Assembly (NCBI GenBank): GCA_002315325.1
Contig: DCGU01000017.1
Location: 1 to 31,680, forward strand
Source of the DNA: Clostridiales bacterium UBA1770
Lineage (GTDB): Bacteria > Bacillota > Clostridia > Oscillospirales > CAG-272
Length of the DNA stretch: 31,680 nt
Direction: 5' to 3'
Below are positions 1 to 7,377 of this stretch, one piece after another (the stretch's first letter is position 1; each line of letters opens with the position of its first letter). A program made the position numbers and the translations under genes. A model generated the notes under the pieces. The model saw nothing but the letters and a program-made list of their open reading frames with translations. It was not told the origin of the DNA and searched no databases.

Positions 1-24
1 TTCCGGCAGCGCTGCGGCTTTTTT
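1..24 (+). terminator. 3' part of a terminator for an upstream gene (cut by the window edge)
   Basis: A GC-rich palindrome at 6-15 is followed by GG and then six T at 19-24. This looks like the 3' arm and U-tract of a rho-independent terminator. Its 5' arm would lie mostly outside the window, so the call is partial. Confidence 0.45.
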
Positions 25-29
25 GCTTT

Positions 30-49
30 CCGTGCTTGAAAAAGCACGG
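30..49. other. perfect 8-bp hairpin with GAAA loop upstream of era
   Basis: CCGTGCTT at 30-37 pairs with AAGCACGG at 42-49 around a GAAA tetraloop. It ends six bases before the era -35 element and has no T-run after it on the + strand. It may be a second part of the upstream terminator region. The structure is certain; the role is not. Confidence 0.5.
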
Positions 50-55
50 CATATA

Positions 56-84
56 TAGACTTATAAATTATAATATGCTATAAT
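56..84 (+). promoter_or_regulatory. sigma-A type promoter for era-phoH-ybeY
   Basis: A -35 box TAGACT (56-61, four of six consensus bases) is followed by a 17-base spacer and a perfect -10 TATAAT (79-84). TGC directly before it makes an extended -10. A second TATAAT lies at 69-74 but has no matching -35. The leader to the era start is short and AT-rich. Confidence 0.75.
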
Positions 85-116
85 ATATCGATTAATTATT
101 TTAGGGAGAGGTTCTT

Positions 117-1013
117 ATGACTAAAACAGGTTTTATCGCGATTGTCGGCCGTCCGAACGTGGGTAAATCCACGTTGCTCAACCGGATTCTCGGTGAAAAA
201 GTTGCCATTGTTTCCAATAAGCCGCAAACCACGCGTAACCGGATTCTCGGTATTTATACAAAAGATGAAAATCAAATCGTATTTTTTGATACGCCCGGTA
301 TTTTCAATCCGCGCAACTGTTTGGGGGATTTCATGGTGAAAACCGCCAAAAGCGCCATGACGGACGCCGATGCCGTTATTTTGATGGCCGACGTCGGCCG
401 GGAAATTTCCAAGGTGGAAGAGGGCGTTATCACCTATGCCAAGCAGTCCGGGACGCCGCTTGTTCTCGCGTTGAACAAGGTCGACGAATACAACAGGGAA
501 CAAATTGCCGGTGCGATTGCGCAGTACGCCGCGCTCCACGATTACGCTGCCGTCGTTCCGATCAGTGCGAAAAACGGAACTGCCGTGGACGAACTGCTGC
601 AGGAATGTTCGGCGTTTCTGCAGGAAGGAACGTGGATGTTCCCGGATGACATCGTAACCGACCAGCCCGAACGGCAGATTGCTTCCGAAATCATTCGTGA
701 AAAGATTCTGCGTACGCTGGATAAGGAAGTGCCGCACGGTTGCGCCGTCGTCATCGAGGACTTCAAAGAGGAAGACGGACTGATCAGCATTCGCGCCGAG
801 ATTTACGTGGAAAAGAACTCACACAAGGGGATCCTCGTCGGCAAGAACGGCGCCGAACTGAAACTGATCGGCACGTACGCCCGTGAGGATATGGAAAAAA
901 TATTCGGCACGAAGGTCTATTTAAATCTTTGGGTTCGTGTAAAAGATAACTGGCGCGATTCATTGCGCGGTGTAACCGATTTTGGGTATATCAACGAGGA
1001 TAGAAAAAGCTGA
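117..1013 (+). CDS. era: GTPase Era
   Basis: Era is an essential GTPase that binds the 3' end of 16S rRNA and helps mature the 30S subunit, acting in the cytoplasm and at the membrane. The 298-residue product has the usual family length. The GTPase domain shows G1 GRPNVGKS (11-18), the threonines of switch I (38-39), G3 DTPG (58-61), G4 NKVD (120-123) and G5 SAK (150-152). A C-terminal KH RNA-binding domain carries VGKNG at 241-245. The ATG at 117 follows a purine-rich Shine-Dalgarno at 104-111 and a good promoter. Era is first in its operon; phoH follows within 35 bases. In many Bacillota era lies downstream of phoH and ybeY, so the order here is changed. Identity is secure. Confidence 0.98.
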   Translation: MTKTGFIAIVGRPNVGKSTLLNRILGEKVAIVSNKPQTTRNRILGIYTKDENQIVFFDTPGIFNPRNCLGDFMVKTAKSAMTDADAVILMADVGREISKVEEGVITYAKQSGTPLVLALNKVDEYNREQIAGAIAQYAALHDYAAVVPISAKNGTAVDELLQECSAFLQEGTWMFPDDIVTDQPERQIASEIIREKILRTLDKEVPHGCAVVIEDFKEEDGLISIRAEIYVEKNSHKGILVGKNGAELKLIGTYAREDMEKIFGTKVYLNLWVRVKDNWRDSLRGVTDFGYINEDRKS

Positions 1014-1034
1014 CGGCGGCTGTCGTTGCTTTTT
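1004..1034 (+). other. hairpin across the era stop codon, just before the phoH ribosome site
   Basis: AAAAAGC (1004-1010) pairs with GCTTTTT (1028-1034). Inside it, GACGG (1012-1016) pairs with CTGTC (1020-1024, one G-T wobble) around a CGG loop. The structure includes the era TGA and stops one base before the phoH Shine-Dalgarno. It could tune coupling or act as a weak attenuator, but the T-run lies in the stem and not after it, so it is not a standard terminator. Confidence 0.35.
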
Positions 1035-1040
1035 GGGGAG
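1035..1040 (+). promoter_or_regulatory. Shine-Dalgarno that decides the phoH start
   Basis: GGGGAG lies six bases before the ATG at 1047. An in-frame TTG at 1026 lies upstream of this site and would add seven residues unlike the family, so 1047 is taken as the start. Confidence 0.8.
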
Positions 1041-1046
1041 ATATTT

Positions 1047-2087
1047 ATGAGTCAAATTACCATTCCGGTCGGCGCCGGTGATCAGCTGGCCAATGTGTTC
1101 GGCGCATTCGATGCAAATATCAAAGCGGTAGAGACGCAGTTCGGCGTGGCTGTCTATAATCGGTCCGGCGAAAACGGCAATGCGCTGGTTGTTGACGGGC
1201 CCGAGGACGGGGTAAACGCTGCCGCTTCTGTTCTTCGGCAAATTATGAAAAAGGCACAGGACGGTCCGGTGGACGAGCAAACGGTTTCTTATTTGTGTCA
1301 TATGACAGCCGACGGGGAGGAAACGGACCTCGCATCGTTTGACAGGGACTGTATTTGCGTCACGGTGCGCGGCAAACCCATCAAAGCCAAAACGCTCGGG
1401 CAGAAAAAATACGTCGACCTGATTGCGAAAAACACCATCGTTCTCGGCGTCGGCCCTGCCGGCACGGGTAAGACTTTTTTGGCCGTTGCCATGGCCGTCA
1501 AGGCATTGCGTGAAAAACAGGTCAATCGTATCATTTTAACGCGGCCGGCCATTGAAGCGGGCGAACGACTCGGTTTTTTGCCGGGTGACCTGCAAAGTAA
1601 AATCGACCCTTACCTTCGTCCGTTGTACGATGCCCTGTATGAAATGATGGGCGCGGAGAATTATCAGCGTCACGTAGAGAAGGGAACGATTGAAATTGCG
1701 CCGCTGGCCTATATGCGCGGCAGAACGCTGGACGATTCTTTTATTATTTTGGACGAAGCGCAGAATGCCACCCCCGAACAAATGAAGATGTTTTTGACCC
1801 GTTTGGGCGCCGGCTCCCGCGCCGTCGTTACGGGGGACCTGACGCAAACTGACCTGCCCGGCGGCATAAAAAGCGGTTTGTCACAGGCAGTCAAGATTTT
1901 AGACGGTATTGACGACATCGCCATTCATCATTTTTCCGAAAGGGACGTAGTGCGCCATAAACTGGTGCAAAAAATTATTTTGGCATACGAAAAATACGAC
2001 CGGCGCAATGCAGAAAAAGAACCTGCCCGTCACGCCGAGCGTACGGCAACGTATACATATCACAAAAAAGGAAGCGGTACGACATGA
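1047..2087 (+). CDS. phoH: PhoH family ATPase
   Basis: This is a PhoH-like P-loop ATPase, a family often paired with the RNA-processing protein YbeY and thought to act as an RNA-linked ATPase or helicase. The exact substrate is unknown. From the ATG at 1047 the product has 346 residues, the usual size. An N-terminal region of about 110 residues resembles the KH-like part of the family. The ATPase domain follows, with Walker A GPAGTGKT (136-143) and Walker B ILDEAQ (234-239). The gene ends with TGA overlapping the ATG of ybeY by four bases, so the two are likely translationally coupled. Its start is set by the GGGGAG at 1035-1040. Family identity is sure; function is only partly known. Confidence 0.95.
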   Translation: MSQITIPVGAGDQLANVFGAFDANIKAVETQFGVAVYNRSGENGNALVVDGPEDGVNAAASVLRQIMKKAQDGPVDEQTVSYLCHMTADGEETDLASFDRDCICVTVRGKPIKAKTLGQKKYVDLIAKNTIVLGVGPAGTGKTFLAVAMAVKALREKQVNRIILTRPAIEAGERLGFLPGDLQSKIDPYLRPLYDALYEMMGAENYQRHVEKGTIEIAPLAYMRGRTLDDSFIILDEAQNATPEQMKMFLTRLGAGSRAVVTGDLTQTDLPGGIKSGLSQAVKILDGIDDIAIHHFSERDVVRHKLVQKIILAYEKYDRRNAEKEPARHAERTATYTYHKKGSGTT

Positions 2088-2581
2088 AACGCAAAATGAA
2101 ATTGAAAGTGGCTTATGAAAACACCCAGGATAAGGTGACCGTAACGTATAAACTGAAAATGCTCGTCCGCGGTGCCATCGAGGCAACGCTGGATTATGAG
2201 CAGTTTGAAAACCCCGTTGAAGTATCCGTGACGTTTACGGACAACGTGGGTATTCGTGCACTGAACAAAAAGTTTCGCGGTAAGGACGCCGCGACGGACG
2301 TGCTTTCGTTCCCGCTGTTTGATTACGAGGGGAGCGAAGAACCCCCCATGGACGAGTTCATGAACGAACTCGGCGATATCGTGATTTCCCTGGAACAGGC
2401 GCAAACACAGGCAGAAACCTTCGGCCACAGTTCCGAACGTGAAGTGGCGTTCCTCACGGCGCACTCTATGCTGCATCTGCTGGGATACGACCACGAAAAA
2501 TCGGACGAGGATGACGCCGATATGCGCCGCCGTCAGGACGATATTATGAAAAAAATGGGATTGGAAGTTAAATCGAACTGA
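2084..2581 (+). CDS. ybeY: endoribonuclease YbeY (16S rRNA maturation)
   Basis: YbeY is a zinc-dependent single-strand endoribonuclease used in 16S rRNA 3'-end maturation and ribosome quality control. The 165-residue protein has the family length. It carries TDVLSFP (71-77) and the metal-binding H-x3-H-x5-H set at H127, H131 and H137. The ATG overlaps the phoH stop by four bases. Grouping with era, which binds the same rRNA end, gives a consistent 30S-assembly operon. The dgkA and cdd genes that often sit between ybeY and era in Bacillota are absent here. No terminator is clear right after the stop; a structured repeat begins 31 bases later. Confidence 0.97.
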   Translation: MKRKMKLKVAYENTQDKVTVTYKLKMLVRGAIEATLDYEQFENPVEVSVTFTDNVGIRALNKKFRGKDAATDVLSFPLFDYEGSEEPPMDEFMNELGDIVISLEQAQTQAETFGHSSEREVAFLTAHSMLHLLGYDHEKSDEDDADMRRRQDDIMKKMGLEVKSN

Positions 2582-2612
2582 TTTTTGCTTTCAAACGGTT
2601 AACGATTTACAG

Positions 2613-2826
2613 TCAATTGTAAAAAACAGAAGGTTATTATTAAATTCGTTTTTTCGGCAGCTTTGCCGCCGAAAAAACACCTTTTAGACGAGCAAAGCGA
2701 GTCCGCGCACACAGGGGTGTCTTCAAAAATCTTCGATTTTTGAGGGCGGCGATAAGTGCGCGTAACCCCGCCGCGCGGCTTCCAATTGGAAAACGCAGTT
2801 TTACAATTGATTATTATCGATTAAAA
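2613..2826. repeat. structured repeat element with inverted ends (MITE-like), copy 1
   Basis: The gap between ybeY and recO is filled by nested inverted repeats. A 12-base outer pair, TCAATTGTAAAA (2613-2624) and its exact reverse complement (2799-2810), brackets about 198 bases. Inside are a 10-bp hairpin (2649-2658 with 2668-2677), an 8-bp hairpin CAAAAATC/GATTTTTG (2724-2731 with 2735-2742) and CGCGCAC/GTGCGCG (2704-2710 with 2756-2762). The right end (2782-2826) is alike at 39 of 45 bases to 15247-15291. No coding frame of note and no clear target-site duplication are seen. A small non-autonomous mobile element or a structured RNA element both fit. It ends next to the recO Shine-Dalgarno. 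Confidence 0.6.
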
Positions 2827-2840
2827 AAGGAGGGTGCGGT

Positions 2841-3650
2841 ATGCTGCTCACAACCGACGCAGTCATCATTCGCGTTGTCTCATCCGGTGAACACGACCGT
2901 ATGCTGACGGCGCTTTCCGGCAGTCTTGGCCGCATCACCATTATGGCCAAAGGCGGCCGGTCCGTGCACAGTAACCAGTTGTCGCTCTGCCAGCCTTTTT
3001 TGTACGCCAACCTGGAACTGTATCGTAAAGGCGATTTGTACTGGCTGCGCGGCGGGACGCCGAATTGCCGGTTCTATCATTTGACCGAGGACTTTGATGC
3101 CCTCAACCTGGCAGCCTATTTTTGCGACGTGGCATACGACGTATCCGGTGAGGGCGTGTCTTGTGAAACGCTGCAGCGCCTGCTGTTAAATTCGCTGTAT
3201 GCGCTGGATGCCGGTAAAAAGGACAGACGGTTGATTAAGTCGGCATTTGAATGGCGCGTTGCCTGCGAAGAAGGATACGAGCCTGACCTGTCCGGCTGTG
3301 CCCGATGCGGCAAAAAAGAGGCGGATTTAACCTATCTTAACGTCATGAACGGTAATTTGACGTGCACCGATTGTCTCCACGTTTTTTCGGTAACGCAGGA
3401 ACAGCTTGACGCCGAGGAGGGTGTTCGTTCCGTCATATTGCCGCTGCATGCGTCGACGCGGCAGGCACTGTGTTACCTGTCGCAAACGGAAATGGCGAAG
3501 ATGCTTTCATTCTCTTTGCCGGAAGAATCTTTGGACGAACTGTCCGTTGCCACCGAAACGTATCTGCTGCACCACCTGGAACGCGGTTTTGATTCATTGG
3601 ATTTTTATAAATCCATGCTTCCGGGCAGCACGAACATAAAAAAAGGATAA
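2841..3650 (+). CDS. recO: DNA repair protein RecO
   Basis: RecO works with RecF and RecR to load RecA on single-stranded DNA coated by SSB during recombinational repair. The 269-residue product has the usual Bacillota length. The N-terminal OB-fold region opens with the typical pattern of a short strand, VIIRVVSSGEHD (8-19), followed by LGRITIMAKGGR (29-40). A zinc-finger-like site is formed by C153, C156, C175 and C178. A strong Shine-Dalgarno AGGAGGG (2828-2834) is spaced six bases from the ATG. The gene starts a run of closely spaced genes through uvrA. I see no clear promoter in the repeat upstream, so transcription may enter from ybeY or from inside the element. Confidence 0.95.
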   Translation: MLLTTDAVIIRVVSSGEHDRMLTALSGSLGRITIMAKGGRSVHSNQLSLCQPFLYANLELYRKGDLYWLRGGTPNCRFYHLTEDFDALNLAAYFCDVAYDVSGEGVSCETLQRLLLNSLYALDAGKKDRRLIKSAFEWRVACEEGYEPDLSGCARCGKKEADLTYLNVMNGNLTCTDCLHVFSVTQEQLDAEEGVRSVILPLHASTRQALCYLSQTEMAKMLSFSLPEESLDELSVATETYLLHHLERGFDSLDFYKSMLPGSTNIKKG

Positions 3651-3654
3651 AACA

Positions 3655-6042
3655 ATGAGTTTTACAGAAAAAACGTTACAAACGCTTGAATTTGATAAAA
3701 TTCGCGAAATGCTTGCGGCCTGCGCTTCCACGGAGGGTGCAAAGGCGCGCGCAATGATGCTGACGCCGTCCGATGATGCGGTGACCGTGATGAAACGGCA
3801 GCGCTATACGTCCGATGCGCGCCGCTTGTTGGAAAGAAAAGGGCACCCGTCGTTCGGTTTGATTCGTGACGTTGCCGATGCCTGCGAACGTGCGGATAAG
3901 GGTGCTACGCTGTCCATGCGCGAATTGCTTGACGTGGCTAACGTGCTGCGGACCGCACGCGGTCTTTTGGACTACATTCACGTTAATACCGATTTTGATA
4001 CGGCGCTTGACGAAATATTTGAGCGCTTGATTGCGGTTCGTCCGTTGGAGGACGTCATCACCCGCTCCATTTTTGCGGAGGATACGATGGCGGACGAGGC
4101 GTCGCCGGCACTTGCCGAGATTCGACGCAAAAAAAGAGCGGCCCACAATCATATTAAGGACACGCTGCAAAAGTACGTTTCCGGTAATGCGACAAAGTAT
4201 CTGCAGGAAAATATCGTAACCACACGCGACGGCCGCTACGTTGTGCCGGTCAAAGTCGAACACAAAAACGACGTTTCCGGTTTGGTACACGATACGTCGT
4301 CATCCGGCGCCACGGTGTTCATCGAGCCGATGGCGGTGGTCGAAGCCAATAACGAGCTCCGTTTGCTCGAGGCAAAGGAAGCGCATGAAATTGAGCGTAT
4401 ATTGGCGGAACTGTCCGCCAAGGTCAGCGACCATTCCGGTGAGATTGTTTTGAACCTGCATAATATCGTCGAATTGTCGTTCTGGTTTGCCTGCGGGGAA
4501 CTTTCCGTGCAGATGCGCGGTGTCTCCCCGACGTTGACGGACAATCACAGTATCCGTCTTATGCAGGCACGCCACCCGCTGATTCCGCGGGACCGCGTTG
4601 TGCCGATTGACGTGCATATCGGGGACGATTTCGATACGATGATTATTACGGGCCCCAATACCGGCGGCAAAACGGTTACGCTGAAAACGTTGGGGCTGTT
4701 CTTATTGATGGCGCAGGCCGGTCTGCATATTCCTGCCGCCCCCTCGTCGTCCCTCGGTGTATTCCGTCACGTTTTGGTGGATTTGGGGGATGAACAAAGT
4801 ATTGAACAATCGTTGTCCACGTTTTCTTCCCATATGGTGAAAATCGTGGAAATCATGAAGGAAGTGGATGATGCGTCGCTCGTTTTGTTTGACGAGCTCG
4901 GCGTCGGAACCGACCCCGTGGAAGGTGCCGCACTGGCCGTTTCCATCATTGAATCGGTGCGTGCCGCCGGTGCTGTCTGCGCCGCTACAACGCATTATGC
5001 CGAATTAAAAGCGTTTGCACTGGAAACGCCGGGTGTCAGCAACGCTTCCTGCGAATTTAACGTCGAGACGCTGAAACCGACGTATAAACTGATTATCGGC
5101 GCTCCCGGTAAATCCAACGCCTTTGCCATATCCGAAAAACTCGGTTTGCCTGCCGCCATCGTGGAACGGGCAGGGGAACTGCTCAGCTCCGATAATCGCC
5201 GGTTTGAAGACGTGATTCAAAAACTCGATGCCGAACGGTTGGAGATGGAAAAGAACCGTGATGCCATGATTGAGCAGCGGGAATCCTACGAGCGATTTAA
5301 AGCAGAAGCAGAAAAGGAAATCAAGGAACGGCTTGCTGCCGCTGAAAAAGAAACCGAAAAGGCGCGCCGCCAGGCACTTGCCATGGTACAAAGTGCCAAG
5401 GCTTCCAGCGATTATATCCTGGCGGAAATGGATAAGGTCCGCAAGGCGCGCGAGTCCGCCGATCTCGGCGATACAATTCGACAAACGCGTGCCAACGTAA
5501 AAAAGATGATTCGTGAAAACGAGGATAAGTTCGATCCCGTCGAAGAAAAAGAGGAAGGCCCGTACGTGCTGCCGCGCCCCTTGCGCATCGGCGATGAAGT
5601 GTATTTGGTTACGCTGCATAAAAAGGGAATTGTGGCGGAACTCCCCGACAAAAACGGGAACCTCGTCGTACAAACGGGTATTCTGAACACGAGAACCAAA
5701 TTGGAAAACGTACGGCTTGAAGAAAGCAAACCGCTTTTCACGGACAGTGAAAAAAAGACCAAACCGGCTGCCTCGTACACCGTTTCAGTCAGCAGCTCAT
5801 TCTCTCCCGAAATCGATTTGCGCGGTAAAAACGGGGAAGAGGCATGGCTGATGGTGGATAAATATTTAGACGAGGCTGTCCTGCACAACGTAAAGTCCGT
5901 CCAGCTGATTCACGGCAAGGGAACCGGCGCTTTGCGTAATGCCCTTTGGCAATTTATGCGCGGTGATAAACGAATTGCCGGTTACCGTATCGGTCAGTAC
6001 GGGGAAGGCGACGGCGGTGTAACCGTCGTGGAATTGAAATAA
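3655..6042 (+). CDS. mutS2: endonuclease MutS2 (Smr-domain protein)
   Basis: MutS2 is a MutS-like ATPase that lacks the mismatch-recognition domain. In Bacillota it has been linked to control of recombination and to splitting of collided ribosomes. The 795-residue product has the core helical domain first, then the ATPase with Walker A GPNTGGKT (333-340), STFSSH (388-393) and Walker B LFDELGVGTD (411-420). A long charged coiled-coil follows (about 515-610), and the C-terminal Smr nuclease domain has IDLRG (720-724) and HGKGTG (753-758). All key parts are present. It begins four bases after recO; its weak Shine-Dalgarno lies in the recO 3' end, so coupling is likely. Confidence 0.97.
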   Translation: MSFTEKTLQTLEFDKIREMLAACASTEGAKARAMMLTPSDDAVTVMKRQRYTSDARRLLERKGHPSFGLIRDVADACERADKGATLSMRELLDVANVLRTARGLLDYIHVNTDFDTALDEIFERLIAVRPLEDVITRSIFAEDTMADEASPALAEIRRKKRAAHNHIKDTLQKYVSGNATKYLQENIVTTRDGRYVVPVKVEHKNDVSGLVHDTSSSGATVFIEPMAVVEANNELRLLEAKEAHEIERILAELSAKVSDHSGEIVLNLHNIVELSFWFACGELSVQMRGVSPTLTDNHSIRLMQARHPLIPRDRVVPIDVHIGDDFDTMIITGPNTGGKTVTLKTLGLFLLMAQAGLHIPAAPSSSLGVFRHVLVDLGDEQSIEQSLSTFSSHMVKIVEIMKEVDDASLVLFDELGVGTDPVEGAALAVSIIESVRAAGAVCAATTHYAELKAFALETPGVSNASCEFNVETLKPTYKLIIGAPGKSNAFAISEKLGLPAAIVERAGELLSSDNRRFEDVIQKLDAERLEMEKNRDAMIEQRESYERFKAEAEKEIKERLAAAEKETEKARRQALAMVQSAKASSDYILAEMDKVRKARESADLGDTIRQTRANVKKMIRENEDKFDPVEEKEEGPYVLPRPLRIGDEVYLVTLHKKGIVAELPDKNGNLVVQTGILNTRTKLENVRLEESKPLFTDSEKKTKPAASYTVSVSSSFSPEIDLRGKNGEEAWLMVDKYLDEAVLHNVKSVQLIHGKGTGALRNALWQFMRGDKRIAGYRIGQYGEGDGGVTVVELK

Positions 6043-6085
6043 AACGAGTATCCCGGCGAAATGAACGATTGGTGGGAGGCAGCGT

Positions 6086-7333
6086 ATGAACGTTCATGCG
6101 GAACCCGGAGCACATTCCGGAATGTACAGCATTCAATCATTATATAAAATCGGACGCGGACCGTCCAGCTCGCACACAATGGGACCTGAAAAGGCAGCGC
6201 TTCTGTTTATGGCGCGGTATCCCAATGCCGATGCGTATCGGGTCGTTTTATACGGCTCTTTGGCAAAAACAGGCGTCGGACACGGCACGGACAGAATTCT
6301 TAAAAACGTTCTCGGCGTCGACAGAACGGAAATCACGTGCGACGTGACAACCGCCGATCTGCCGCATCCCAATACCTTGGACTTCGTCGCTTTGCAAAAC
6401 GGAACAACCGTCGGGACTATGCGCGTTTTCAGCGTCGGCGGCGGGGATATCATTGTTGACGGCGAAACGACGGCGCATGCCGAGCAGATTGTTTACCCGC
6501 ACGGCAATTTTGCCGAAATTGCAGCGTATTGCCGTGAAAACAACCTGCATTTGTGGCAGTACGTTGAAAAATACGAAGGACCTGCCGTTTGGACGTATTT
6601 AAAACGGGTGTGGGAAACTATGCGTACCTGTATTGCGGAAGGACTTGCCGCAACCGGTGAACTGCCGGGCGGTCTTCACGTGCAGCGGCGCGCCGGTATC
6701 CTTTATTCCAACCGCAATGGGTATGAGGATGACGCCACGCGGGATAACCGTATGATTTGCGCCTATGCGTTTGCTGCCGGCGAACAGAATGCGGCGGGCG
6801 GCGTGATTGTCACGGCGCCGACTTGCGGTGCCTGCGGCGTGCTTCCGGCGGTTTTGATGTACTATCAACAAAGAAATTATTATATGGATCCCGACGTGCT
6901 GCATGCCCTTGCAACGGCAGGAATTATCGGGAACGTCATTCGTACCAATGCGTCCATCAGCGGTGCAGCCTGCGGCTGCCAGGCGGAAATCGGCAGTGCC
7001 TGTTCTATGGCGGCTGCTGCATTATCCGAATTGCTTGGACAGTCGATTGAGCAGACCGAGTACGCCGCGGAAGTCGCTATGGAGCACCATTTGGGGTTGA
7101 CGTGCGATCCGGTGCGCGGTTTGGTACAAATCCCGTGTATCGAGCGTAACGCCGTCGCAGCCATGCGTGCCATCAATGCTGTCAATTTGGCAAACTTTTT
7201 AACGGACAGCCGCAAGATTTCATTTGACTTGGTAGTGGAAACGATGTATCAAACGGGATTGGATATGTCTCGTTATTATAAAGAAACTTCGGAGGGCGGT
7301 CTTGCCAAACTGTACGCCCCAAACGTTGAATAA
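6086..7333 (+). CDS. sdaA: L-serine ammonia-lyase, iron-sulfur-dependent, single chain
   Basis: The enzyme deaminates L-serine to pyruvate and ammonia using a [4Fe-4S] cluster. This is the single-chain form: the beta-like domain comes first (GPSSSHTMGP at 25-34) and the alpha-like catalytic domain follows. The catalytic part has TAPTCGACG (243-251), SGAACGCQ (292-299), C306, C340 and C351. C298, C340 and C351 have the 42- and 11-residue spacing of the cluster ligands known from studied enzymes. The start at 6086 is chosen for GGGAGG at 6074-6079; a later ATG at 6122 lacks such a site. At 415 residues it is somewhat shorter than the ~450 of proteobacterial forms. It sits between mutS2 and uvrB, an odd place for amino-acid catabolism. 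Confidence 0.95.
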   Translation: MNVHAEPGAHSGMYSIQSLYKIGRGPSSSHTMGPEKAALLFMARYPNADAYRVVLYGSLAKTGVGHGTDRILKNVLGVDRTEITCDVTTADLPHPNTLDFVALQNGTTVGTMRVFSVGGGDIIVDGETTAHAEQIVYPHGNFAEIAAYCRENNLHLWQYVEKYEGPAVWTYLKRVWETMRTCIAEGLAATGELPGGLHVQRRAGILYSNRNGYEDDATRDNRMICAYAFAAGEQNAAGGVIVTAPTCGACGVLPAVLMYYQQRNYYMDPDVLHALATAGIIGNVIRTNASISGAACGCQAEIGSACSMAAAALSELLGQSIEQTEYAAEVAMEHHLGLTCDPVRGLVQIPCIERNAVAAMRAINAVNLANFLTDSRKISFDLVVETMYQTGLDMSRYYKETSEGGLAKLYAPNVE

Positions 7334-7377
7334 ACGAAGCGATATTTCAAAATGACGGCAGAAAGGGGGACGCGCGT

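Noticed and set aside
1026..1046. TTG start seven codons earlier for phoH
   Set aside because: The ribosome site GGGGAG lies downstream of that TTG and fits the ATG at 1047.
2649..2677. Rho-independent terminator for ybeY
   Set aside because: The hairpin is real, but the 3' arm ends in A and no T-run follows on the + strand. It is better seen as part of the structured repeat.
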